Shown: positions 1-9,369, counted from the stretch's first letter. The stretch: DNA of 64,000 bases from Chloroflexota bacterium (GCA_013388855.1 JACAEM010000034.1:124001-188000), one strand, 5' to 3'. A program made the numbers and translations. Notes: a model not told the origin generated them from the letters alone.

Positions 1-253
1 TTTCACCGGTGGCGCGCGCAAAGCCCTTGTTGATGGCGTCGGTCTGACCCTTATCCTTTTCGCTCACCCACCACGCCAGCCTGCTTTCGTATCTTTTGAT
101 GATGTCCACCGTTCCGTCGGTCGAGCCGCCATCCACGATGATGTATTCTATGCGCGGGTACTCCTGACCCAGCACGGACTGGATCGTCGCTTCGATGTAA
201 CGCACCTGATTGAACGACGGTGTCACAATGGAAACAAGCGGCAAATCAGCCAT
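1..253 (-). CDS. GT2 family glycosyltransferase (3' end beyond window)
   Basis: The first 84 residues of a GT-A fold glycosyltransferase that would transfer a sugar from a nucleotide donor at the cytoplasmic membrane. The GT2 opening [10 protein letters not shown] (residues 7-16) and the nucleotide-binding DGGSTDGT (41-48) are present; the DxD and acceptor regions lie outside the window. The start ATG overlaps the TAA of the upstream sulfotransferase by one base (TAATG), indicating translational coupling. The visible part closely resembles the GT2 protein at 2701-3657 ([10 protein letters not shown] against MTAQLPLVSIV), so the two are probably recent paralogues. Donor and acceptor are unknown. 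Confidence 0.88.
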   Translation of the reverse strand, partial: MADLPLVSIVTPSFNQVRYIEATIQSVLGQEYPRIEYIIVDGGSTDGTVDIIKRYESRLAWWVSEKDKGQTDAINKGFARATGE

Positions 254-1179
254 TACCACTCCCCATCGGAATAGAACAGGTTCGAAGCATCTGCCGTCAT
301 TTCGCGGACGCGGTTGATTTCCGCTTCGGTCAGGCGTTTCTTCCAGTTTTCCATGTTGGCGCGGCTGTCGAGTTTCACCGAGTGTGTTTTACTGCGTGAC
401 AATTCCCTCGGGTTCTCTGAACTGCTGGAGGTTTGGATGGTCGCTTCCACTTTGCGGGTGAAATCCAGCCCAAGTTTCGCGTACAGGTCGCGGTAGCCGT
501 TGATGGGGTCACGTGAAAGGTCCTCGTGGCGAACGACAAGGAAGTCGGGATTCGCCTCACGGGTAGAATGAACCGTGCGGTAGATTGCCTTCCAAAGCAG
601 TGCGGCCTGTCCGATCACGTCATCCGGTTCAATGGACGTCATCGCCTCGCGGTAACTTTCCAGGTGATCGCGCATCAGCAAAGGCTGATCCAGCAGGTCT
701 TTGAAATCGAACTTCCAATTCAAGCGCTTGAGACTGCTGGCAAACGCCGCCGGGTGCCGCACTGTGACGACCACTCTGCAATTCAACTTCTTCGCAAACC
801 ATGACGCCGAGAACACTGCGAAGGGGTCTTTGATCAACGCGCGCTGCCCACGCAGGGAACCGTTGTAGAAGATGAGAAAATCACGCCCCATGCGCAGGAA
901 ATCCCGGCGCGAGCGAATGGAGCGAATCTCGTCCCAAAGGTGATAATCGAAATCGAGCAATTCCTCGAAGGCAGGTAGGTAGTCCTTTTCGTTGTCATCG
1001 CAGATGTATTGATACCAGCGCGCGACTTTTGCACGGAATACGCCGGGGCGGTGCAACACATTCAGCGGCTCGCTGATGTAGGCTGTGTCCGCGTCGGCGG
1101 CGAGCATCCTGCCGACCCAGGTGGTGCCGCTGCGATGCGCGCCGGTCACAAGGATGGGATGGGAAACATCGGTCATCAT
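253..1179 (-). CDS. PAPS-dependent sulfotransferase family protein
   Basis: Predicted cytosolic enzyme of 308 residues that moves sulfate from PAPS to a carbohydrate hydroxyl. The 5'-phosphosulfate loop GAHRSGTTW is at residues 13-21 and the 3'-phosphate motif RHPAAFASS at 141-149, both standard for the sulfotransferase fold. The ATG at 1179 is chosen because it overlaps the upstream stop as ATGA; the open frame extends further 5' but only antisense to the neighbouring membrane protein. It lies between a GT-C-like membrane protein and a GT2 gene, which suits sulfation of the glycan those genes build. The acceptor is unknown. It is one of six sulfotransferases in the window. Confidence 0.85.
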   Translation of the reverse strand: MMTDVSHPILVTGAHRSGTTWVGRMLAADADTAYISEPLNVLHRPGVFRAKVARWYQYICDDNEKDYLPAFEELLDFDYHLWDEIRSIRSRRDFLRMGRDFLIFYNGSLRGQRALIKDPFAVFSASWFAKKLNCRVVVTVRHPAAFASSLKRLNWKFDFKDLLDQPLLMRDHLESYREAMTSIEPDDVIGQAALLWKAIYRTVHSTREANPDFLVVRHEDLSRDPINGYRDLYAKLGLDFTRKVEATIQTSSSSENPRELSRSKTHSVKLDSRANMENWKKRLTEAEINRVREMTADASNLFYSDGEW

Positions 1180-2678
1180 GGTGTCCGCAGGCTGTAAATG
1201 ATATAACCGTCGCCCGCCGCATACACCGGGTAGGCAGACAATTTTTCCTTCAGCTCCGGCTGGAGCTTCAGCTCGTCGAAATCGGTCACGAGAAAATACT
1301 CCTTCCGTCTGATCGCCTTGTCGAACAGCTCGACAAACGAATATTGACCGCCGCGAATATCGCTGTAATACAGGTCGCCCGAAGTGGGCCAGATGTCGGC
1401 AGTGGTCCAACCCCAGTATTCCAGCCGTGAACCGTAATCCTGGGTCAATGCAACGGCATTCTTCTGGTGATCGAGTTTCCCGCCGATCTCTGCCCACAAC
1501 GCGGCTTGCGGACGATAATCCACGGCTTTCATCTCATTGCGGACATCCCACACGACCGCGAACAGCCCATAGAGCAGGACGACGATTACTGCGCTTCGCA
1601 TCCAACCGGCGGAGGTTGATTCCGCCAAACGGGCAAAGAACCAATCCCCCAGCGGACTCAGCGAAACGGACACAATGGGAATGAACGGCAAATGATAATA
1701 ATCGTGCGTTGCGACATGGTAATCGAAGAAAAGTCCATACACCAGATATGCACCCCACAACCCGAACAGGAGAGCGCGCAGGCGCTTTTCCTTCGCGAGG
1801 AAAAATCCCAGCAACCCCAACGCAATGAAAACACCGCCCACGGCATGACTGACCATGGTCTGCCACGCAAGATAGTTTAACGGATTCAACAGCAGGGATG
1901 GGATGAACCGCCCGCTGAACTGTCCGCCGAGATACCCGGCGATGAAAATTCCATATACGAGATACGCCGCGGCAGGCAGGGCGCCCAACACAGCCATCGC
2001 CCACACCTGTCCATTGCGGAGCAGGTCGCGCAGAGTGAAACGCGCCAACGCCAATCCCAGCGCCGCGCCGATCACAAAAAAGGCAGCGGAGAACTTAACG
2101 TAGATGGCGAGCCCGCCCAGGAGTCCCGCGAGGATCGTCGTCATCCAGGAGGGGGATTTTGTCCAGCGGAGAAACATCCACCAGAATGAAAGGGTCAGCA
2201 TAATCATCAAAGGGTCGGGTTGAAAACTCCGGCTCCCAAAGACCGCGTACGGAAAGAGCAAATAATAGGCGGTCGAGACCAGCGCCCCCTCGAACGACAC
2301 GAAACCCTGCACGAACAAAAAGAGGAAAATGCCGCCGATCAGCCAAAACAGCGAGGCGTAAATGCGTGCAACCCAAAACTCTTCGCCCGTGAACTGGTAT
2401 GTGAACGCAACTAGTTTCTCAAAGACCACCGGCTCCACATCCGCTTTGCGACGCGCCTGCGCTATGCCGGCCTCCAGTTGCCATGTCGAGACCCCATCGG
2501 GCTGGGTCTCGTAATACAAACCGCGCGCCTTGATTACCGAAACCAACTGACGCGTCGGATGAAAATCAAGCGGAAGGTCGGTGAGATCATACAACCGAAT
2601 CGCAAGCGCGAGACCAAAAAGCAGGATGAGCGCGACCGTACGTGAAATACGCGTCGAAAATAAAGAAGTCTGGGACAT
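1176..2678 (-). CDS. GT-C / PMT-like multi-pass membrane protein
   Basis: A 500-residue integral membrane protein with about ten or more hydrophobic helices. It resembles the GT39/ArnT-type 'PMT_2' family, which transfers sugars from polyprenyl-phosphate donors on the outer face of the membrane. After the first helix there is an acidic loop (DLTDLPLDFHPTRQ, about residues 25-38) where family members carry their catalytic acidic residue. The ATG at 2678 (MSQTSLF) is preferred; an upstream in-frame start would add about 30 polar residues before the first helix. The end overlaps the sulfotransferase start by 4 bp. Weakly conserved otherwise, so a specific sugar cannot be assigned. Confidence 0.72.
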   Translation of the reverse strand: MSQTSLFSTRISRTVALILLFGLALAIRLYDLTDLPLDFHPTRQLVSVIKARGLYYETQPDGVSTWQLEAGIAQARRKADVEPVVFEKLVAFTYQFTGEEFWVARIYASLFWLIGGIFLFLFVQGFVSFEGALVSTAYYLLFPYAVFGSRSFQPDPLMIMLTLSFWWMFLRWTKSPSWMTTILAGLLGGLAIYVKFSAAFFVIGAALGLALARFTLRDLLRNGQVWAMAVLGALPAAAYLVYGIFIAGYLGGQFSGRFIPSLLLNPLNYLAWQTMVSHAVGGVFIALGLLGFFLAKEKRLRALLFGLWGAYLVYGLFFDYHVATHDYYHLPFIPIVSVSLSPLGDWFFARLAESTSAGWMRSAVIVVLLYGLFAVVWDVRNEMKAVDYRPQAALWAEIGGKLDHQKNAVALTQDYGSRLEYWGWTTADIWPTSGDLYYSDIRGGQYSFVELFDKAIRRKEYFLVTDFDELKLQPELKEKLSAYPVYAAGDGYIIYSLRTP

Positions 2679-2700
2679 GAGCCCGTGTATTTTATCAGAT

Positions 2701-3657
2701 TCAGGGTTTTTCCCTGTCGCCGGAGAACGAGCGCTGGCGGCGGCGTAAAATGGACTCGCGCAACGCACTCAAACCACCCAGATTCAACAGCGCCGAGACG
2801 AGGATATTCCACCGCCTCAACGCGGTCGGCGGGTGGATGGACAACGCGCGCAGCCACGCTTTCAACGCAGACCAGGGCTGACCGCCATCGAGGAGATAGC
2901 GCGCGTCCACACGATGGGCGGAGGCGCGGGCGCGTCGTTCCACACCCAACACTGTCTCCGCCAAACCGGGCTGATTCTTCGCCCACTCCAGAATACGGAA
3001 GGCTTCGCGCCCGAACTCAGCGGCTTTGGCGCGGTTCTTGGCCTCGGCGTGATACCGCGCCGCCGACCAGACCTGCGGCACATGCAAAATTTTCCCCTGC
3101 CGGGCGATTCGTATCCACAGATGATGGTCGAGCAAAAAATGGAACGTCGTATCGAGCGACCCCGCCTTTTCGAGCGCTTCCCTGCGAAAGAAGACACTGG
3201 GCTGACCGATGATCTGAAAACACAACAGGTCCTGCAGGGAGTATTGCCCATACTTCAAAAGATTGATGGTTCGCCCGCGCTCATCCACGGCCAGCATGTC
3301 GCCGTAGATCAAAACGACATCCGGATTCTCTTCAAAGACCCTGACCGCGGAGGAAATCGTTCCCGGCAAATAATAATCGTCCGAATTTAACCAGGCGACG
3401 ATCCCACCGTTGGCGCGGGAAAGTCCCTTGTTAATGGCTTCCGCCTGCCCCGAATCCTTTTCGGAAACCCAAAAGGCAAATCTATTCTGGTATTTTCGGA
3501 TGATCTCAACCGATCCATCCTTCGAAGCACCGTCAATGACGATGTACTCAAGGCGAGGATGATCCTGCTCCAGCACGGAGCGAAGCGTCTGCTCAAGATA
3601 GCGCGCCTGGTTGAAGGATGGAGTGACAATCGAAACAAGAGGAAGTTGCGCGGTCAT
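2701..3657 (-). CDS. GT2 family glycosyltransferase
   Basis: A 318-residue inverting GT-A glycosyltransferase. [10 protein letters not shown] (8-17) and DGASKDGS (42-49) form the nucleotide-binding half, and NSDD (91-94) is the DxD-type metal/nucleotide site. The C-terminal part is basic and has no transmembrane helix, so it is probably a peripheral cytoplasmic enzyme. The ATG overlaps the stop of the upstream GT-C-like gene (ATGA), implying co-translation. The first residues match the GT2 cut at the window start, and also match a decayed fragment found between the two upstream GT-C genes, showing that this module was once duplicated. Sugar specificity unknown. Confidence 0.9.
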   Translation of the reverse strand: MTAQLPLVSIVTPSFNQARYLEQTLRSVLEQDHPRLEYIVIDGASKDGSVEIIRKYQNRFAFWVSEKDSGQAEAINKGLSRANGGIVAWLNSDDYYLPGTISSAVRVFEENPDVVLIYGDMLAVDERGRTINLLKYGQYSLQDLLCFQIIGQPSVFFRREALEKAGSLDTTFHFLLDHHLWIRIARQGKILHVPQVWSAARYHAEAKNRAKAAEFGREAFRILEWAKNQPGLAETVLGVERRARASAHRVDARYLLDGGQPWSALKAWLRALSIHPPTALRRWNILVSALLNLGGLSALRESILRRRQRSFSGDREKP

Positions 3658-5456
3658 GGGGCAGGGTAACTTTCATACAGGATCAGTCCATCGAATTCCA
3701 ACACCACCCTCGCTGTCTTCAGATCGATCAACGGGCGATTCGAACCATCCACAGGCGCAATCTTCTCCAGAGTATCCGTCTCACGCCCGATAGCCAGGAA
3801 TGCCCGCTGGAATTTTCCGGAACGCCGCACATACTCCAGCGGAATATCGTACACGCCAAAATAATACCGAAGTTGGGACAGGGAATCCGTGCTGGCATTG
3901 ACCAGGTCCCCCTCCCGAAGATGATCCTTCAGATAGATGACTGTACGTTCATAACTGCTCTTTTGACTCCAACGATTTGGGATTGTTGGGACCGTATTTA
4001 AACCGAACAACAACACGAGGAATGCCATGACAATGGTGAAAATCCGCGCCAGCGGCACATTCCTTCGAAATGCGCCAGAGAGCCATTGAAGCACTCCCAC
4101 AAGTCCACTTGCAGACCAAATCAACAACGGCGCGACTAGAAGCAGCCACATCCGGGGTTTCATATCCGGTCGCAAAATGACCAGAACGACCGCGATCCAG
4201 ATCAGAAAGGCAAGTTGCAGAGGGATAATTTTCTGCTTCGAAATCCTGTTGTGGAAGACCAAGCCAAGGATCAAACCAATGACTCCCAAGACGGCAGCCC
4301 AACCAGGAACAGAGAATGTCCATTCCAACCATGTAACCTGTATCCTGCTCCAAAGGCTGTCCAAAAGCATGTCCGAACCTAATGGAGCGACAAATTTATT
4401 CTTAAAGAACCGATCGGAGTCCTTAATGAGGATCGGCGCGTACAACACTACAGTCAACAGCGCCGAGGCAAAGCCACCTGTGAGCCAATATCTACTGAAT
4501 TCCCATTTAGACCGGTATGGACCCGGCTCATCAATTACATGCGACATAAAAAGCCAGAGGTAAAGGGCCCCAAACGGGAACAACATGATCGGCACAGTAT
4601 AAAAACCCACTGCAGAAAGAACGATCAACAGGAACCATGCAAAATGGTCTTTGCTGCCTAGAACGCGGTCTCCAAGGATCAGGATCAACAAAGTGATAAG
4701 ACTAATGATGCCATATCCGCGCGCCAAGACCGAATAGGTCACAAGTATCGGATACACCGTCACCAATGCGGCGCTCAGAACAGCAACATCCCTGCCATAC
4801 AGTCTTTGCGCAAGGAAATAGGCGGCGGGAACCATCAGCACCCCGGCAATCAATGTCGGCAATCGGATCAACCACACCTGATTCCCAAAGAGGTGGGTGA
4901 TCAAATTGATCATGACACTTAGAAATACATGATTATTTGGCAGATGATAATCGGAGACTGTTTGCCATAGCGATTTGGAGGCAAAAGCATTGTAGGTATA
5001 CGCCTCGTCTGCAATCAAAGGGATATTCAATTCCGCCAGCCTGATCGCAGCCGCGGCAGCCATCAATCCTGTCAGGATGATGGCATCTAGCCGCCCAAGG
5101 CGAACGAACGCATCACGGATGTCTCTGAAAAACGTTCGAGCATCCTGTAGAAACAGGTTATTGAATTCCCAGGCTTGTTTGAAAAGCCGGTCGAGATATT
5201 CCTGCGTCTTTCTCCACCACGCGAGGGCAAGGGTCGCAATGACGGAGAATAGCAATCCAACGAAAAGCAACGGTATTTTGAGCGCCTGAAAACGAGCCAA
5301 TGTGAACGATTCAAAACTGCCATCATCGGCAAATTTGTTGAGCAGAGAGGCAATTGTTTCATACGACTGGAAGGAAGTCCACACCAATAATATGCCGAAG
5401 AAAAACACCCCCCCAAACAATACGCGCAAACTTGGAAAGAAAAGTTTTTTCTTCAT
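3654..5456 (-). CDS. GT-C / PMT_2-like membrane glycosyltransferase (tandem copy A)
   Basis: A 600-residue membrane protein with two N-terminal helices (about 10-28 and 60-82), a cytoplasmic linker, and then a multi-pass core. DEAYTYN (150-156) fits the catalytic acidic loop of GT39-like enzymes and SDYHLPNNH (168-176) the following conserved loop; the chain ends with a soluble C-terminal domain finishing YESYPAP. Such proteins use polyprenyl-phosphate sugars outside the membrane. Copy B, immediately upstream, matches it along its whole length, including the loops and the closing YEAYPAP. The stop overlaps the start of the GT2 gene. Substrate unknown. Confidence 0.8.
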   Translation of the reverse strand: MKKKLFFPSLRVLFGGVFFFGILLVWTSFQSYETIASLLNKFADDGSFESFTLARFQALKIPLLFVGLLFSVIATLALAWWRKTQEYLDRLFKQAWEFNNLFLQDARTFFRDIRDAFVRLGRLDAIILTGLMAAAAAIRLAELNIPLIADEAYTYNAFASKSLWQTVSDYHLPNNHVFLSVMINLITHLFGNQVWLIRLPTLIAGVLMVPAAYFLAQRLYGRDVAVLSAALVTVYPILVTYSVLARGYGIISLITLLILILGDRVLGSKDHFAWFLLIVLSAVGFYTVPIMLFPFGALYLWLFMSHVIDEPGPYRSKWEFSRYWLTGGFASALLTVVLYAPILIKDSDRFFKNKFVAPLGSDMLLDSLWSRIQVTWLEWTFSVPGWAAVLGVIGLILGLVFHNRISKQKIIPLQLAFLIWIAVVLVILRPDMKPRMWLLLVAPLLIWSASGLVGVLQWLSGAFRRNVPLARIFTIVMAFLVLLFGLNTVPTIPNRWSQKSSYERTVIYLKDHLREGDLVNASTDSLSQLRYYFGVYDIPLEYVRRSGKFQRAFLAIGRETDTLEKIAPVDGSNRPLIDLKTARVVLEFDGLILYESYPAP

Positions 5457-5517
5457 GGACTTTCAGGAAATCGTTGCGACAGGAATCGCTTCCACATCTC
5501 GTGCAAACAATCTCCTG

Positions 5518-5577
5518 TCAAAAAATTATAACCAACTTTGGGAAAGTTTCCCGTAACAAAGGCAATCTTGCGGTCAT
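5518..5577 (-). pseudogene. Duplication scar: relic GT2 start joined to relic MptE-like 3' end
   Basis: Directly after copy B, an ATG overlapping its stop (ATGA, 5574-5577) begins a frame reading MTARLPLL, nearly the start of the GT2 that follows copy A (MTAQLPLV). After eight codons the similarity stops. The next bases (about 5518-5550) instead resemble the end of the MptE-like gene at 7396: CTTTCCCAAAGT is shared, followed by GGTTATAAT against GGATTACAA and a TGA. This is the junction expected from a tandem duplication running from the end of the MptE-like gene to the start of GT2. A TATAAT box now lies in the relic, but no good -35 accompanies it. Confidence 0.65.
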
Positions 5578-7367
5578 GGAGCAGGGTATGCCTCATAGAC
5601 GGTCATTTCCTCGAACTGGAGTATGACCGACGTCCTTTCTAGATCAATAGCAAGACGGGCCCCCTCTTTTGGCGCCTCGGACTCAAGCGTATTTTTGTTC
5701 CGCCACCCGACAATGATAAACACCCGCTGAAAGGGACCGGAACGCCGCAAATAACCCGGATCAACCCCGTAGAGATTGAAGTAATACCGCAGTTGAGGAA
5801 AAAAGACCGTGCTGGCGGTCACCATGTCACCCTCCCGGAGGTTTTCCGCAAGATAGACCGCCACGTTCTCCAAATTGCTTTTCTGCCGTAACCGGTCAGG
5901 AATCGTCGGAAGGGTCCATACGCCAAATAAAAGGATGGCAAGCACCGCCGCACCAACAAACCATTGTGCCAGTGGTAATTTCTTCTCGAAGGGGCTGGAA
6001 AGTACCTTCAATGTGCCCACAATCCCTCCCGCCGACCATATCAATACAGGCGCTGCTAGGAAGAGCCACATTCTGGGTTGTGTATCGGGACGTCTGGCAA
6101 TCAGATACATGGCAATCCACAAGAGGAATGCCACCTGTTGAGGGATTTTATGTCTGGACAGTTTGAAATGTAATATCAATTCAAGGACCAAGCCAACGAG
6201 TCCGACAATGACCAACCAATCTGGAATGGATTCCACCCACTCAAACCACGTATTTCGCAACCTGACTGTGATAACAGCTGGGAATATATTCCGTTCCAGA
6301 GGTGCAATAAAATCGTTGTTGAAGAAACGGTCAAAATTGTTGGTCAGGATCGGAAGATAAAGGAATACAGTCAGGAACGCCGATGCAAATCCACTGACCA
6401 GCCAGTAGCAAAGAAAATCAAATCTTGAGTCGTATCCCTGCACATCACCCAACAACCACGACAAGAACAACCAGATATATAACGCGCCAAAGGGGAACAG
6501 CATGATCGGGATGGTGAAAAACCCCAACGCGGAGAACACGACTAACAGAACCCATGCAAAGCGGTTTTTATCTTCCCTGACTACGTCCCCCATGTACAGG
6601 GTCAACAACGCGAACAAACTCATCAGGATGTACCCGCGAGCTTGCACGGAATACAGGACAAGTATGGGAAAGACAGCCACCAATCCGGCGCTCAGCAGCC
6701 CTACCTCTCGTCCGTAAAACCGTTTCCCCGCAGAATAAGCAGCTGGCACCATTAATACCCCGGCAATCATGGTTGGAAGCCTGATCAACCACAATTGATC
6801 TCCAAAGAAACTCGTGAAGATATTAATGATGACATTCAGAAAGACGTGATTGTTCGGAAGGTGATAATCAGAGACTGTCACCCAGAGCGATTCCGACGCA
6901 AAGGCATTGAACGAATACGCCTCATCATGTGTGAGAGAAAAGTTTAAACTGGCAAGCCGGAGTGAAACGGCAACCAATATGATCCCCAATATTACCCATC
7001 GATCCATCTTATTCAGCCTGGCGATGGAACTTTGGGTCAAAAAGACCTTCGCGTCTTCACGCAGGGACAAGCCAAAGTCTCGAACCCGAACAAAAAACCG
7101 ACTGATATATTCCTGGGTAACAGTCCATTTTGCCAGCATAAACCCGCTTGAGACAAGCAGGATCAGTCCAACCAATGCCGACACCCGCGATATAACTTGA
7201 TACCGCTCCCCGGTCAGCGACTCATACTCGCCATCAGGCGCCAAAGAGTTGAGGAAATCAATCGTCTGTTCAAAGGGCAGGAAATATGCCGCTACAAAAA
7301 CCAGACCAAGCAATAACAGCAGTATCAAAAACCTGCGAAAAAATGCAAAGAAACGGGAATGTTTCAT
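5574..7367 (-). CDS. GT-C / PMT_2-like membrane glycosyltransferase (tandem copy B)
   Basis: A 597-residue paralogue of the next gene downstream, with the same order: two N-terminal helices, a linker, a multi-pass core with a DEAYSFN acidic loop and SDYHLPNNH loop, and a soluble C-terminal tail ending YEAYPAP. The two proteins are too similar over the conserved loops (LIRLPTxIAGVLMVPAAY in both) to have been acquired separately. ATG 7367 (MKHSRFF) is preferred over an in-frame TTG three codons upstream because copy A starts at the equivalent point. Retention of both copies with diverged tails suggests different acceptors or donors, but this is inference. Confidence 0.8.
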   Translation of the reverse strand: MKHSRFFAFFRRFLILLLLLGLVFVAAYFLPFEQTIDFLNSLAPDGEYESLTGERYQVISRVSALVGLILLVSSGFMLAKWTVTQEYISRFFVRVRDFGLSLREDAKVFLTQSSIARLNKMDRWVILGIILVAVSLRLASLNFSLTHDEAYSFNAFASESLWVTVSDYHLPNNHVFLNVIINIFTSFFGDQLWLIRLPTMIAGVLMVPAAYSAGKRFYGREVGLLSAGLVAVFPILVLYSVQARGYILMSLFALLTLYMGDVVREDKNRFAWVLLVVFSALGFFTIPIMLFPFGALYIWLFLSWLLGDVQGYDSRFDFLCYWLVSGFASAFLTVFLYLPILTNNFDRFFNNDFIAPLERNIFPAVITVRLRNTWFEWVESIPDWLVIVGLVGLVLELILHFKLSRHKIPQQVAFLLWIAMYLIARRPDTQPRMWLFLAAPVLIWSAGGIVGTLKVLSSPFEKKLPLAQWFVGAAVLAILLFGVWTLPTIPDRLRQKSNLENVAVYLAENLREGDMVTASTVFFPQLRYYFNLYGVDPGYLRRSGPFQRVFIIVGWRNKNTLESEAPKEGARLAIDLERTSVILQFEEMTVYEAYPAP

Positions 7368-7395
7368 ATCCGGCAAAATAACTCTGGCTCTTTTC

Positions 7396-8211
7396 TCAAA
7401 AGAGGGAGTTGTAATCCACTTTGGGAAAGATTGTCAATTTACCACCGACCGTTGCATCGACAACTTCCCGCCCTGCGCGGCGGTATGCTTCACGAGCGAA
7501 AGCATATCCAATTTCAGAAGTATCGAGATCAGGCAGTTGCCATTTCACGCCCTTGCCAAAATAATTCGGCAGGAAGTGATTCTGATCATCACCCTCGGAG
7601 ATAATGGTTTTATTGGCTTGACCTTTATCTGCAAAGTTATGGTCCACACCGATCAGGATGGCTCTCTCCACGCCCATGTGGTATGCCAATTGCAACGCAA
7701 GATTGGTGACAGTAGCGCCCTCCCATACACGTCCACGCGCATCGGTCGCGAAGCGCGGACCTGTGTACGATGTGTATATAAACGTCGGAATTTGGTTAAG
7801 TGGTAATTGGGGTGAGAAATGCCTATGCGATCTCCACGCAATGAACTTGGGAATGGGTAGCGCAGCGAGATCAGCTGCAAACTGCTCGACAACCAAATCG
7901 TTAGTTACACAGATATAGGATGTCATAAAGCCAAGGTCGGGAAATGCGAGATAAAAACGATTCATCGCGAACGTGATTTCGTTCTTCAACTTGCCGAGAT
8001 CGGTTTGTTTCAGGCTGGGACCGTTTCCAATAATGAAGGCGCGTTTTCCTTTGTGCACATCTTTCAAATCCGCCAGCCGCCGAATACTCTCGCGCCGCCA
8101 GGGATGCAGATACGCGTCCGGCAGTTCGGGAATACGGCGAACGGCGTCGTAGGTATCGCGGACAAAATTCCAGGCGGGTTGGGGAACGATGCGTTTAATG
8201 GTTTGCTTCAT
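7396..8211 (-). CDS. DUF115 / MptE-like protein
   Basis: A 271-residue soluble protein of the DUF115 (6-hydroxymethylpterin diphosphokinase MptE-like) family. The signature GNGPSL is at residues 62-67, and a second family motif, GVDHNF, precedes a loop with EGDDQNHF. Bacterial DUF115 proteins commonly sit in flagellin- or surface-glycosylation clusters (for example the Maf proteins that transfer pseudaminic or legionaminic acid), so a glycan role is likelier here than pterin metabolism. It overlaps the upstream small membrane gene by 4 bp. Fragments resembling its last codons recur at 5518-5550, marking one end of the duplication described there. Confidence 0.72.
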   Translation of the reverse strand: MKQTIKRIVPQPAWNFVRDTYDAVRRIPELPDAYLHPWRRESIRRLADLKDVHKGKRAFIIGNGPSLKQTDLGKLKNEITFAMNRFYLAFPDLGFMTSYICVTNDLVVEQFAADLAALPIPKFIAWRSHRHFSPQLPLNQIPTFIYTSYTGPRFATDARGRVWEGATVTNLALQLAYHMGVERAILIGVDHNFADKGQANKTIISEGDDQNHFLPNYFGKGVKWQLPDLDTSEIGYAFAREAYRRAGREVVDATVGGKLTIFPKVDYNSLF

Positions 8212-8561
8212 GCAGGGAGCAATTCTTTACGAGTCAAGAACAAGAAGATCAAGGTGGCGATGTTGAACAGTACGAAAAGCAGATCCACGAGTCCAAACTG
8301 ATCGAAAATCGCCGAGAGGATGTTAATGACAAGAACAAAGATCGAGATGTGGAAAGCGAATTTCATCCGTTTTTGCAACGACCACACACAAAGCAGCATG
8401 GCAAGGGCATCGCCGAACATGGCGACGGCATAGAATACATATAGAAACATCTGGTCTGGATTAACAGTAATACGAAGAAGCGAACCGACCCCAAACACAG
8501 CCAATACCGCTATTGTAAACAGAAAGAGGTACCGTGTGAGATCAAAAGTCGAAAGTTTCAT
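8208..8561 (-). CDS. Small four-helix membrane protein, function unknown
   Basis: A 117-residue protein made almost entirely of four hydrophobic segments (roughly 11-30, 37-58, 66-86 and 89-108) with short polar loops. I do not recognise a family. The ATG has the expected position for its length, and the stop overlaps the start of the MptE-like gene (ATGA), so it is co-expressed with it. It could be a membrane partner or anchor for a neighbouring GT-C protein. Its length and topology loosely recall SMR-type or GtrA-like flippase subunits, but no diagnostic motif was seen. Confidence 0.6.
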   Translation of the reverse strand: MKLSTFDLTRYLFLFTIAVLAVFGVGSLLRITVNPDQMFLYVFYAVAMFGDALAMLLCVWSLQKRMKFAFHISIFVLVINILSAIFDQFGLVDLLFVLFNIATLIFLFLTRKELLPA

Positions 8562-8597
8562 TTTATTCTTTCATATATTTCCAGCGGCTGGAGGATA

Positions 8598-9359
8598 TCA
8601 TTCCGTGCTCAATCGCGCCGTCGCGCCACCATCCACCACCAACGCCTGCCCGGTCATGAAGGAGGACTGTTCGTTGTCTGCAAGGAAATAAATGGCGTGA
8701 GCGATCTCCTCGGGTCTGCCGATCTTTCCATTCACGGTCTTACGCGCAAGATTATCGAGCCGCTCCTGTATATCGCCATGACCGACATGCCCGCGCTCGA
8801 GCCCTGCGCGCAGCATGGGCGTATCCACCGCGCCGGGCAGGATGGCATTGACGCGAATGTTATCCGGCGCGAACTCGATTGCCATGGCACGCGTCAGTGC
8901 AAGCGACCCGCCCTTTGATGCAGCATACGCTGCGATGTGGGTGGAAGTCTGAATGGCGTGGACAGAGGAAACATTGACAATGGCTCCGCCTCCCGCCGCT
9001 TTCATCAACGGATGAGCCAGTTTGACGAACAGGAAGATCGAGCGCAAATTGGATGCCATGACCGCATCCCATTCCTCCACCGTTGTTTCAACCAGCGGCT
9101 TGGCAACCTGCACTGCGGCGTTGTTCACCAACACATCCAGGGTGGGGCTGAATTCCCTGGCTTGCTGAAAAATCGTTTCAACGGAATCGGGATGCGAGAT
9201 GTCAGCCTTGATGAAACGGCCGCTCTTTGGAAAGTCATCGCCGAAGTCGGCGCGATCCACACCAATCACGCGCCAGCCCTTCTCAGCAAAATGATGCACG
9301 CAGGCGCGCCCAATCCCGCCGCCCGCGCCGGTAATGAGAACTGTTTTTGTTTCCTTCAT
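8598..9359 (-). CDS. SDR family NAD(P)-dependent oxidoreductase
   Basis: A 253-residue classical short-chain dehydrogenase. The TGAGGGIG dinucleotide motif (10-17), NNAA (about 79-82), catalytic Ser131/132 and Tyr145-Lys149 (YAASK) are all in place, and the C-terminus ends with the usual VVDGG element. It would interconvert an alcohol and a ketone on a small molecule or sugar nucleotide. It is followed by a D-2-hydroxyacid dehydrogenase in the same direction (10-bp gap), so the two could act in sequence on a sugar-acid intermediate. It resembles FabG in fold, but the context argues against a fatty-acid role. Confidence 0.87.
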   Translation of the reverse strand: MKETKTVLITGAGGGIGRACVHHFAEKGWRVIGVDRADFGDDFPKSGRFIKADISHPDSVETIFQQAREFSPTLDVLVNNAAVQVAKPLVETTVEEWDAVMASNLRSIFLFVKLAHPLMKAAGGGAIVNVSSVHAIQTSTHIAAYAASKGGSLALTRAMAIEFAPDNIRVNAILPGAVDTPMLRAGLERGHVGHGDIQERLDNLARKTVNGKIGRPEEIAHAIYFLADNEQSSFMTGQALVVDGGATARLSTE

Positions 9360-9369
9360 CTTTCCTCTT

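Noticed and set aside
253-1497. Longer 414-codon version of the sulfotransferase
   Set aside because: The extra N-terminus runs over the end of the upstream gene and has a shadow-like composition; the ATG at 1179 with ATGA overlap is a better start.
5525-5530. TATAAT box upstream of GT-C copy A as a promoter
   Set aside because: No acceptable -35 at 15-19 bp; the sequence is better explained as a relic of the MptE-like coding end.
8598-9359. FabG-type fatty-acid role for the SDR
   Set aside because: The fold is similar, but it lacks acyl-carrier neighbours and is paired with a hydroxyacid dehydrogenase in a glycan region.
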